Of a stretch of DNA of 23,287 nt, positions 15,470 to 20,906 are shown one piece after another; position 1 is the first letter of the stretch, and every line of letters starts with the position of its first letter. Under the pieces are notes generated by a model. The model did no database searches. It was given only the letters and a program-made list of their open reading frames with translations, and was not told where the DNA came from. This DNA is from Bacteroides sp. GTDB taxonomy: Bacteria; Bacteroidota; Bacteroidia; Bacteroidales; Bacteroidaceae. The DNA lies in contig NZ_JASLER010000064.1 in the NCBI RefSeq assembly GCF_030151085.1, positions 1 through 23,287 on the forward strand. Direction: 5' to 3'. The translations under genes and the position numbers were made by a program.

Positions 15470-17080
15470 ATGTCGGAACAACAAATTTTCTTTCGTTTCT
15501 CTTATCATTTTAATCTTCGCAAACCTAATGGAGAACACCCTACTACAGTTTATATGGTATTCCGCTTGAATGATAAACAGTATAAGTATTGTGTTGGTGC
15601 TAAAGTAAATCCCCTACATTGGAATAAAACGAAGCAGAAGGCTGCTATAAGTCCTCTACTGACAGTATTGGATAATAATAATAATTCTATAGTCAATGCG
15701 AAAATAGATGCTGCAATTAAGAAATTTGATGAAGTAAAATTGTATCTTTGTAATAATCCTAATCTCTTATGTAATATTGATGGGATAGTAAAAGAAAAAT
15801 TATTTAATATTAGTGGTGCAATGAAAAGAAACAAAGAAAGCCATACAATATTTAATCCTATACTATATTTGAGAAAACAGATAGATAGTTCGCATTTAAA
15901 AGATAAAAAAGCGTATTATTCTAAGGTAAATACATTTAGTCGATATTTAAATGATGAAAATATTGTTCTTACATCATTTAATAATGTTGATTATAAGTTT
16001 TTTGAACGTTTTAGAGACTTTTTGTTACATGAAAGAAGTAGTAATGGTAAACCTAAAAGAACGATTAATACTGTTGAGAATATTATAGACGTGATAATAG
16101 GATTAATTAAACGTTCTGAAAGAGATGGCTTATTTAATAGCTCTACTGCTTGCTTGCATCTATATACTAATATCAAATCCAAAGTTGATGTAAGCGAAAA
16201 TAAGTTTGCATTGACAGAAGAAGAATTAGATAAAATATATGAATTAGACTTAGAAGGTGAGGAAGAAGAAGTTAGAAATGCTTTTATACTACAATGTTAT
16301 TTTGGACAGCGTTACGGAGATATGCGAGATATTAAAGATTTTATAATAAGAAATGATAATACTATTGAAATAATACAAGAAAAAACAGTTCATCGTCCCA
16401 TCGTTCCTTTATTGTCACGTAGTAAAGAAATATTAGATAATATAAAGTTAGGTAAAATAAAAGCTGAATATAAAGAACTCGGTGAATCTATAATTATTTT
16501 ACATGAAATAGGAAGAAAAGCGGGTATTACAGAACCTTATACAGAATTACGTGATACTATAGATGGTATTGAAGAAAAACGTAAACCTAAGTGTGAATTT
16601 ATAGGTACACATACAGCTCGACGAACATTTGTAACGATGTGTTCAAGACGTGGTATTAGTGAAAGTTTAATAATGGGTACTACAGGGCATAAGAGCCTTG
16701 CTAATTATCATAAATATGATAAACAGACAAAGCGGGAAAAAGCTAATAAATTGGCGATGTGCTTTGATAAAATTGATAAAAAGGAAAATGTTGAAAATTC
16801 TAATATAAAAACAGATACTTTAAATTTGATTCATGTTATATCAAGACAAGAAGCAGATTTGATTGATAAAGATAAATCTATTGAATCTATTAAATATCAT
16901 GAACTATTATTTGCGCAGCGTGCTGAGGCTTTAAATATGAATTTAGAACATACTATTGAAGATAATGCACAGTTGAATGAATTAATAATTTCATGTGATA
17001 ATATTAATGATATACGTGATATTATTGAAAGAGGAAATGATATTACTATATCACAGGAGAATGCAGAAGATGATTTTTGA
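15470..17080 (+). CDS. int: tyrosine site-specific integrase
   Basis: This enzyme should catalyse integration and excision at the fur/purA site. ATG at 15470 gives 536 residues; a GTG at 15461 would add three, and residue numbers here count from that GTG. Catalytic residues are readable: Arg285 (FGQRYGDM), a candidate Lys308, His384 and Arg387 (HTARR), His410 (TTGH) and nucleophile Tyr419 (YHKYDK). The N-terminal region (about 8-60, FRFSYHFNLRKPNGEHPTTVYMVFRLNDKQYKYCVGAKVNPLHWN shortened by family) resembles the arm-binding domain of Bacteroidetes integrases, followed by a SAM-like core-binding domain. An unusual roughly 120-residue helical tail follows Tyr419. It is the first gene inside the left end, with no clear TAnnTTTG promoter, so read-through from fur is likely. 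Codons are strongly AT-biased. Confidence 0.93.
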   Translation: MSEQQIFFRFSYHFNLRKPNGEHPTTVYMVFRLNDKQYKYCVGAKVNPLHWNKTKQKAAISPLLTVLDNNNNSIVNAKIDAAIKKFDEVKLYLCNNPNLLCNIDGIVKEKLFNISGAMKRNKESHTIFNPILYLRKQIDSSHLKDKKAYYSKVNTFSRYLNDENIVLTSFNNVDYKFFERFRDFLLHERSSNGKPKRTINTVENIIDVIIGLIKRSERDGLFNSSTACLHLYTNIKSKVDVSENKFALTEEELDKIYELDLEGEEEEVRNAFILQCYFGQRYGDMRDIKDFIIRNDNTIEIIQEKTVHRPIVPLLSRSKEILDNIKLGKIKAEYKELGESIIILHEIGRKAGITEPYTELRDTIDGIEEKRKPKCEFIGTHTARRTFVTMCSRRGISESLIMGTTGHKSLANYHKYDKQTKREKANKLAMCFDKIDKKENVENSNIKTDTLNLIHVISRQEADLIDKDKSIESIKYHELLFAQRAEALNMNLEHTIEDNAQLNELIISCDNINDIRDIIERGNDITISQENAEDDF

Positions 17081-17088
17081 TTTATTTT

Positions 17089-17119
17089 ATTGTACTTTTA
17101 ATAATAATAATTATATTTG
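17089..17119 (+). promoter_or_regulatory. promoter of the coiled-coil protein gene
   Basis: ATTG (17089-17092), a 19-nt spacer and TATATTTG (17112-17119) are close to consensus. The predicted start is about 25 nt before the ATG at 17149. Confidence 0.65.
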
Positions 17120-17148
17120 CAAAAACATCAATTAAAAATAAATGAATT

Positions 17149-17613
17149 ATGGCACTTACGAAAGAAGATAGAAAGAAAAATGCGCTAATAGGAAATATTG
17201 AGCGTAGTCTTAATGCAATAAAGGAGGCAGGTAAAGAAGCAGATTTTTATGAATCTATTTCAAAAGTAGAGTTTGAACAAAAAACAATAGAAGAACGCTT
17301 TTCTATAGTTAAGAACTATCGTGAAAGTAATGGTATTAAACTGATTCGGGAAGTAAAAGATAAAAAGGATAATATTTCTAATAAAAATAAGAATAGTACT
17401 AATATAAATTTGAATTTAGAAGAATTATTGTCTTTTTTACCTACTAATGAAGATAATGATACTGATGAAGTAAAAATAATACGTTGCTTTGCTAAAGTGT
17501 CGAAAGTTAAAAAAGAGTTGGATGATTTAAAATTGCAGCATAGCGAAAAAGAAAATGAATATAATATGTTACTTGAACAATTATACGAATTGAGAAAACT
17601 ATCTAATAAATAA
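17149..17613 (+). CDS. hypothetical element protein with C-terminal coiled coil
   Basis: I do not recognise the family. The 154-residue protein is highly charged and has no signal peptide or membrane segment. Residues 1-65 are predicted helical and basic (MALTKEDRKKNALIGNIERSLNAIKEAG). A polar Asn/Lys-rich linker covers about 70-90. The C-terminal part (about 108-152) has heptad-like spacing of Leu/Val/Ile typical of a coiled coil. It has its own promoter after the integrase gene and a shared terminator with the convergent serine recombinase. A DNA-binding accessory role, such as excision or partition, is conceivable but unsupported. Confidence 0.75.
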   Translation: MALTKEDRKKNALIGNIERSLNAIKEAGKEADFYESISKVEFEQKTIEERFSIVKNYRESNGIKLIREVKDKKDNISNKNKNSTNINLNLEELLSFLPTNEDNDTDEVKIIRCFAKVSKVKKELDDLKLQHSEKENEYNMLLEQLYELRKLSNK

Positions 17614-17620
17614 AATGTGA

Positions 17621-17646
17621 AGCCCATTAATTTTAATGGGCTTTTT
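17621..17646. terminator. terminator between the convergent coiled-coil and recombinase genes
   Basis: AGCCCATTAA (17621-17630) and TTAATGGGCT (17633-17642) form a stem of up to 10 bp (less if a larger loop forms), followed by a T run on the plus strand. The T run overlaps the stop codon of the minus-strand recombinase (17645-17647). Confidence 0.8.
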
Positions 17647-18310
17647 AATATAGTGAGTAACGCTTTACTATTCTATCAATGGCTTTTGCATTGAATAGTT
17701 TGTCTTTTGCTGTTCTGAATCCATTTTCATTTAATTGGCGTGCTATTTCAGATTTATTTTTAGTAGATTTGATTAATGCTGCAATCATTAATTTAGCTCG
17801 TTTTGTGTTATCATTGTTATCTGCAATTTCTTTACGTCTAATACTTGCGTTATTTATTTGTTCATTCGTGAATGAAGCATTTGGACGTCCTAATTTACAT
17901 CCTTGCTCTTTTTTTACTTTTAATGCTGCCTTTGTTCGGCTACTAATAAGCTCACGTTCCTGTTGTGCTAACCCCATGAAGACAGCTAATGTAAGTGTAT
18001 TAAATTGGGGTAAATCTAATGCAAGAAACTCTATACCACTTTGCTTTAATTCAAATACAAAAGAAATGTTGCGGGATAGTCTATCTAATTTGGCAATAAT
18101 TAATGTTGCACCTTGCTGTTTGCATTCAGATAATGCTTTATTAAGTTCAATGCGATTGTTTGATTTACCGCTTTCCTTTTCAGAGTACTCTGATATAAGT
18201 ACGTTATCCATACTTGATTGAATAAAGTTAGATACGTTAGCTTGTTGGGCTTGTAGTCCTAAACTTTGCTTTTGTGTGCTTACTCTGTAATATGCAATAT
18301 ACTTTTTCAT
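17645..18310 (-). CDS. serine recombinase (resolvase/invertase family)
   Basis: The 221-residue protein has a resolvase N-terminal catalytic domain: YYRVST with nucleophile Ser11, LDRLSRN near residue 75 and the E-helix segment GLAQQERELISSRTKAAL. It is followed by a short C-terminal helix-turn-helix (KSEIARQLNENGFRTAKDKLFNAKAIDRIVKRY by family). Small serine recombinases of this type resolve replicon multimers or invert segments. The ATG at 18308-18310 is chosen over one 17 codons upstream because it begins MKKYIAYYRVS, as usual for the family, is preceded by AAAGGAT, and lies just downstream of a good promoter. In this element it more probably resolves circular dimers after replication; no invertible segment was seen. 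Confidence 0.92.
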   Translation of the reverse strand: MKKYIAYYRVSTQKQSLGLQAQQANVSNFIQSSMDNVLISEYSEKESGKSNNRIELNKALSECKQQGATLIIAKLDRLSRNISFVFELKQSGIEFLALDLPQFNTLTLAVFMGLAQQERELISSRTKAALKVKKEQGCKLGRPNASFTNEQINNASIRRKEIADNNDNTKRAKLMIAALIKSTKNKSEIARQLNENGFRTAKDKLFNAKAIDRIVKRYSLY

Positions 18311-18331
18311 ATCCTTTATGTTATTATACTG

Positions 18332-18362
18332 CAAATATATATTATTATTTTGATTTGGCAAT
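18332..18362 (-). promoter_or_regulatory. promoter of the serine recombinase gene
   Basis: On the minus strand, ATTG (complement of 18359-18362), 19 nt, then TATATTTG (complement of 18332-18339) is the same arrangement as the promoter at 17089-17119. It lies about 20 nt before the recombinase ATG. Confidence 0.7.
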
Positions 18363-18365
18363 ATT

Positions 18366-18379
18366 CAAACGAACGTTTG
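18366..18379. repeat. small inverted repeat upstream of the recombinase promoter
   Basis: CAAACG and CGTTTG flank AA, immediately upstream of the recombinase -33 element and between rep and the recombinase. It is a possible recombinase or operator site, or a chance hairpin. Confidence 0.3.
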
Positions 18380-18393
18380 TTTAATGACAAATG

Positions 18394-19332
18394 CTATTTT
18401 AATAATTCTTTTATATTAATGTACTTATCTGATTCTATATTCAATCTATTATTTAAATCTATATATGGTTGCATCATTCTTTTAATTGATGTGTTTTTTG
18501 AAGTGTAGTTTCTTATTGTTAGTTCTACTTTAGATAAATCATATTCGCATTCTTTAAGTAGTAACTCTCTTTCATGTTCTCTTAAATTGCTGCTTTGTTT
18601 GCTGTAATTGATTTTATTTGCTATAGCCTCATCTAATATTGTTATTATTGGACTTTCGTTACTGTTTAATACTTCTAATAGATTATTGTTGCAAGTTAAT
18701 AGTAATTTTCTTATCTGTATCTTAGTGTTTATATTTAGTTCAAATCTTATTTTGTTTTTAAGATAATCAAATACTTTATTTTTATCTGATAATATTTTTA
18801 GGAATGGTTTGTTTTCTGATTTTCTTATTTCTTTCTCTTTATTGTATATTGTAATTCTTTTCTTGTTTCTTGCTGTTGTTACTACATTTTCTAATGTAAT
18901 TCCATTTTTTAGTTTTTTACAATTCCATTTTTGGTAATTAGAACGATTTATATTAATATAGTCTGTGATTTTATTTATGTTATCATATATTATATCTTTT
19001 GTTATATCGCATTTTACTACTATTGAATCGCTTATGATATTATCTATATCTAATTGGCATATATTTAATTCATTTATATTAGATATACATTCTTTAATAG
19101 TATCTTTATTTATTAATTCAATGAATTTATCTTTTAATATTTTAGATGTAAATTCTATCACTAATTCATTCTGAAAGTAATTTACTATGATAATAAGATT
19201 GTATGGGGTTTTTTGTTTGTATTTGTAATATAGTATTTCACTTCCTTTTTTGTTCTCTATAAATAAGTCTGTGTTTATTTTGGTTATATATCTGATGTTA
19301 GTGACAATTTTTAATTTATCAAATTGTATCAT
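18394..19332 (-). CDS. phage/plasmid replication initiator (gene II / CRI-like)
   Basis: The 312-residue protein resembles replication initiators of filamentous phages and small plasmids (gene II/X, phage CRI family), which nick a double-strand origin to start rolling-circle synthesis. Visible family features are the IEFTSKIL strand (59-66), the VVKCDITKD strand (105-113) with an acidic residue, RITIYNKEKEI (159-169) with candidate nucleophile Tyr163, and IRFELNIN (195-202). Other patterns, such as YYKYKQKTPYNL and ELNICQLDI, fit the Bacteroidetes branch as I remember it. I cannot confirm the catalytic Tyr without an alignment. Start ATG is at 19330-19332. The downstream end lies 84 nt from the serine recombinase start, both on the minus strand. 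Extreme AT bias sets it apart from chromosomal genes. The adjacent structured non-coding region would be the natural origin. Confidence 0.65.
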   Translation of the reverse strand: MIQFDKLKIVTNIRYITKINTDLFIENKKGSEILYYKYKQKTPYNLIIIVNYFQNELVIEFTSKILKDKFIELINKDTIKECISNINELNICQLDIDNIISDSIVVKCDITKDIIYDNINKITDYININRSNYQKWNCKKLKNGITLENVVTTARNKKRITIYNKEKEIRKSENKPFLKILSDKNKVFDYLKNKIRFELNINTKIQIRKLLLTCNNNLLEVLNSNESPIITILDEAIANKINYSKQSSNLREHERELLLKECEYDLSKVELTIRNYTSKNTSIKRMMQPYIDLNNRLNIESDKYINIKELLK

Positions 19333-19443
19333 TCATTTCTTTATTATTCTTTTATTATTAAGTTTGCAGAATGGCAAGTTTTGTCACCTTGACAGTAATG
19401 CTTTCCTTTCTGCTCTTAGATATATAGGTAGATAAGTTTAAAA

Positions 19444-19458
19444 AGTAAATGATTTACT
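19444..19458. repeat. inverted repeat between rep and the lipoprotein promoter
   Basis: AGTAAAT and ATTTACT flank a single G. It lies about 110 bp upstream of the rep start and 30 bp before the rightward promoter, a plausible operator or initiator-binding site. The 19333-19487 stretch otherwise holds AT-rich sequence and one partial rightward -7 match (TAAGTTTG, 19359-19366). Confidence 0.35.
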
Positions 19459-19487
19459 CTGTTTTTCTTGATTAATTTCTGTTTTTT

Positions 19488-19518
19488 TTTGAATAACTGA
19501 AATTAGTTCGTATTTTTG
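19488..19518 (+). promoter_or_regulatory. rightward promoter reading into the structured region
   Basis: TTTG (19488-19491), 19 nt, then TATTTTTG (19511-19518) is a full consensus match. A transcript starting near 19525 would contain the whole nested hairpin and reach the lipoprotein ATG after about 240 nt, an unusually long leader. Confidence 0.7.
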
Positions 19519-19549
19519 CATCAAATTTTGAAAACGGAAGCGTTTAGAA

Positions 19550-19673
19550 CTATATCCTGCTATTAGAAATCGCCAATTTCAAGCTACACGGGATATAGGC
19601 AACTAAATGTCCACGACTTATATTATTATATAGGGCGTGGGCTGTTGCCTTATTGTGTAGCAAGTGTTTGGCG
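19550..19673. other. nested hairpin region: candidate replication origin or structured RNA
   Basis: Five helices nest along one axis. CGCCAA (19571-19576) pairs with 19668-19673. GCTACAC (19583-19589) pairs with 19655-19661. GGCAAC (19598-19603) pairs with 19644-19649. GTCCACG (19609-19615) pairs with 19636-19642 (one G-T). TATAT (19619-19623) pairs with 19628-19632 around a TATT tetraloop. In addition, CTATATCC (19550-19557) is complementary to GGATATAG (19591-19598) in an internal loop, giving a possible pseudoknot. Similar elaborate hairpins are seen at single-strand origins of rolling-circle replicons. A cis-acting RNA leader or a small RNA is the alternative, because a consensus promoter lies just upstream. 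Confidence 0.6.
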
Positions 19674-19702
19674 ATACTTTAATAGCGATAAGGTTTTATA
19701 CA

Positions 19703-19743
19703 GTCCCACGCTTTTATTATATTTATTAATATTCATTTGGGAC
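19703..19743. repeat. GTCCCA/TGGGAC inverted repeat with AT-rich centre
   Basis: GTCCCA (19703-19708) and TGGGAC (19738-19743) enclose a 29-nt, almost pure AT loop. It lies between the nested hairpin and the lipoprotein start and could be a melting site or part of the origin. Confidence 0.35.
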
Positions 19744-19749
19744 GGTGAG

Positions 19750-19765
19750 TAAAACACGTGTTTTA
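19750..19765. promoter_or_regulatory. 16-bp perfect palindrome over the lipoprotein translation start region
   Basis: TAAAACACGTGTTTTA is a perfect palindrome ending two nt before the lipoprotein ATG (19768). In DNA it could be an operator; in RNA it would form a hairpin hiding the ribosome entry region. Confidence 0.5.
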
Positions 19766-19767
19766 TT

Positions 19768-20259
19768 ATGAATAAAAAATTATTTAGTTTGTTTGCAATG
19801 TTGTTCATTGCATGTCTTTCATTCACTTCTTGTTCAAGTGATGACGATGGTAGTAATGACGGTGATGGTAATAGTAGTATTGTCACAGTTAATACAAATA
19901 AGTTTAAAGTAGAAAACGATGCTACTGCAACTTATAATGCTAATAATTCAACTTTAGTTTTCGAATCTTATTTAATTCAAGAAGATGTTGAATTTATGTC
20001 TATGTATGATTTTGCTGTTAGAATAGCAGGAATTTCTTTTAACGATTTGAAAAAGGATGCTGAACTTGATGTTGAAGTACGTGACTATCGTGATTATACG
20101 GATGTTGGAAGCCTTTATGAATTTACGGTTGTATCAGGTAAGGTTATTGTTAGTTCTATCTCTGATAATAATGTTACGCTGAAATTTGATAAATTTAAAT
20201 TTAATCGTGATAATCGTTCTTTCGAAGTTAATGGTTATATAAATTATAGGAAAAACTAA
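19768..20259 (+). CDS. predicted surface lipoprotein of the element
   Basis: This 163-residue protein has a lipoprotein signal peptide (MNKKLFSLFAMLFIACLSFTSC, lipidated Cys22). The cysteine is followed by SSDDDGSNDGDGN. An acidic stretch right after the cysteine is the Bacteroidetes lipoprotein export signal, so surface exposure is likely. The rest (about 40-163) is rich in beta-strand-like alternation (ELDVEVRDYRDYTDVGSLYE, VTLKFDKFKFN) and suggests a small beta domain. I recognise no family. A surface lipoprotein on a mobile element might act in entry exclusion or phage-receptor masking, but this is speculative. It has a long structured leader and its own strong terminator. Confidence 0.82.
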   Translation: MNKKLFSLFAMLFIACLSFTSCSSDDDGSNDGDGNSSIVTVNTNKFKVENDATATYNANNSTLVFESYLIQEDVEFMSMYDFAVRIAGISFNDLKKDAELDVEVRDYRDYTDVGSLYEFTVVSGKVIVSSISDNNVTLKFDKFKFNRDNRSFEVNGYINYRKN

Positions 20260-20265
20260 AATAGG

Positions 20266-20289
20266 AAAGGAGGCTGATGCCTCCTTTTT
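20266..20289. terminator. terminator between the lipoprotein and NUMOD3 genes
   Basis: A 9-bp perfect stem (20266-20274 with 20279-20287) with TGAT loop is followed by T residues. The T run overlaps the stop codon (20288-20290) of the convergent minus-strand gene, so it may act in both directions. Confidence 0.88.
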
Positions 20290-20470
20290 AATTAAAACTA
20301 ATATAAAGTAATCTTTCTCTGTATTTCTTCATACTCTCTTTTATTTTTGCTTTATGCTCTTTATTTAATTTTCTTCCTGTTAATGCTTCGCTAATATTTT
20401 TTCTGTGAGTAGCACTTTTCTTTTTACCTTTAAGTGTATTACTTATTTTCTTTTTAGTTAATTCGTTCAT
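20288..20470 (-). CDS. stand-alone NUMOD3-type DNA-binding peptide
   Basis: A 60-residue, strongly basic protein made almost wholly of NUMOD3-like units: ISNTLKGKKKS at about 9-19, then HRKNISEALTGRKLNKEHKAKI at about 22-43. NUMOD3 is a short DNA-binding motif normally found in tandem at the C-terminus of GIY-YIG or HNH homing endonucleases. Here no nuclease domain is attached or adjacent. It may be a small DNA-binding regulator (for instance of excision or copy number) or the remnant of a lost homing endonuclease. A -7 match (TACTTTTG, complement of 20501-20508) lies 30 bp upstream and supports expression. The gene is short, so the call rests mainly on the motif. Confidence 0.65.
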   Translation of the reverse strand: MNELTKKKISNTLKGKKKSATHRKNISEALTGRKLNKEHKAKIKESMKKYRERLLYISFN

Positions 20471-20500
20471 GTCTTTTTATAATAAATAGATAAGACTATT

Positions 20501-20508
20501 CAAAAGTA
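20501..20508 (-). promoter_or_regulatory. -7 box upstream of the NUMOD3 gene
   Basis: The minus strand reads TACTTTTG, matching TAnnTTTG, about 30 bp before the ATG. No TTTG is present at the expected distance; a perfect palindrome occupies part of that spacer instead. Confidence 0.45.
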
Positions 20509-20519
20509 TTGATATGGGT

Positions 20520-20535
20520 GGTATATTAATATACC
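20520..20535. repeat. 16-bp perfect palindrome upstream of the NUMOD3 gene
   Basis: GGTATATTAATATACC is a perfect palindrome, followed at once by a CAAC-GGT-GTTG hairpin (20536-20546). It sits between the -7 and -33 regions of the NUMOD3 promoter, a natural repressor site. Confidence 0.45.
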
Positions 20536-20611
20536 CAACGGTGTTGAGTAGATAGGGCATATTGCTTTTTTTAATATACTGAGTGCGGGGTTACGGTGTC
20601 TAATATTACAG

Positions 20612-20647
20612 TACTTGTCTTTTAAAATTCATTTTGATATACAAGTA
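20612..20647. repeat. TACTTGT/ACAAGTA inverted repeat in the right non-coding end
   Basis: TACTTGT (20612-20618) and ACAAGTA (20641-20647) enclose 22 nt. This is one of several weak repeats in the roughly 400-bp non-coding right end (20471-20885); a chance origin is possible. Confidence 0.3.
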
Positions 20648-20674
20648 GAGAAAATAAACTGTTCTTGTATAAGA

Positions 20675-20758
20675 TTTAAGCTTTTGATTAACTCCTTTTG
20701 AATTATTCCGTTGGTGATTCTTCCGATGTCTGCCAAACAGTGTGTTTAAGCTTTCGAT
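20675..20758. repeat. direct repeats TTTAAGCTTTYGAT near the right end
   Basis: TTTAAGCTTTTGAT (20675-20688) and TTTAAGCTTTCGAT (20745-20758) differ by one base and lie 70 bp apart. They lie inside the right end of the element, with no gene between them, and are candidate integrase or excisionase binding sites. Confidence 0.45.
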
Positions 20759-20783
20759 ATTGGTGAAATAACTTGTTTTTTCC

Positions 20784-20814
20784 TTTGGTATATGGTCTTT
20801 TTTCTCTAATTTTG
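20784..20814 (+). promoter_or_regulatory. outward promoter at the element's right end, driving purA
   Basis: TTTG (20784-20787), 19 nt, then TAATTTTG (20807-20814) is a full consensus match. The predicted start near 20820 lies about 65 nt before the purA ATG at 20888, and no terminator intervenes. It lies wholly inside the element. Confidence 0.75.
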
Positions 20815-20870
20815 TGCGTTCTCATAAGGTTGAAAATCAACATGTTTAAAGAACGTTTTTCGCAAATAAT

Positions 20871-20881
20871 TGAAAATCAAT
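20871..20881. repeat. right terminal inverted repeat of the element
   Basis: TGAAAATCAAT is the exact inverse of 15377-15387. A further direct copy of its first 10 bases, TGAAAATCAA, lies 40 bp upstream at 20831-20840. Confidence 0.55.
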
Positions 20882-20885
20882 ATAC

Positions 20886-20906
20886 AAATGAAAGTAGATG
20901 TTCTAT
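20886..20906 (+). other. right attachment site (attR) at the purA start codon
   Basis: AAATGAAAGTAGATGTT (20886-20902) repeats 15350-15366 exactly, and 20 of 21 positions match to 20906. It includes the purA ATG (20888-20890), so the repeat rebuilds the first codons of purA. Confidence 0.85.

Larger units (their letters stand above)
15350..20906. mobile_element. integrated element (about 5.5 kb) between fur and purA
   Basis: The segment is bounded by direct repeats (15350-15370 and 20886-20906). It is visibly more AT-rich than its neighbours and carries six genes unlike chromosomal housekeeping genes: tyrosine integrase, coiled-coil protein, serine recombinase, gene II-like replication protein, lipoprotein and NUMOD3 peptide. 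Fur's stop overlaps the left repeat and purA's start lies in the right repeat, so the insertion interrupts what was an overlapping fur-purA pair. No relaxase, coupling protein, transposase, capsid or Zot-like ATPase is present. The likeliest reading is an integrative plasmid- or phage-like replicon, possibly mobilised by others. The 5536-bp distance between repeat starts gives the predicted circle size. Confidence 0.85.

Noticed and set aside
17679..18221. 180-codon plus-strand frame opposite the serine recombinase
   Set aside because: It is the antisense shadow of a gene with clear catalytic motifs; its hydrophobic composition is a by-product of AT-rich reverse reading.
18266..18508. 80-codon hydrophobic plus-strand frame that looks like a membrane protein
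   Set aside because: It overlaps the recombinase start and the rep end on the opposite strand. AT-rich antisense DNA often yields Ile/Leu/Phe-rich frames, and no promoter fits it.
17645..19332. Invertible DNA switch controlled by the serine recombinase
   Set aside because: I found no pair of sizeable inverted repeats flanking a promoter or gene in the element; the only good distant pair is the 11-bp one at the element ends.
19359..19366. Second rightward promoter (TAAGTTTG) near the rep start
   Set aside because: The -7 box matches, but the upstream element is TTTC and no gene begins nearby. It could be a counter-transcript to rep, but the evidence is thin.
19550..19673. Retron-type non-coding RNA
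   Set aside because: Nested inverted repeats invite the idea, but no reverse transcriptase gene is present in the element.
20870..20887. Alternative TTG start adding six residues to PurA
   Set aside because: Those codons belong to the element; the MKVDVL start is repeated at the left boundary and is the native one.
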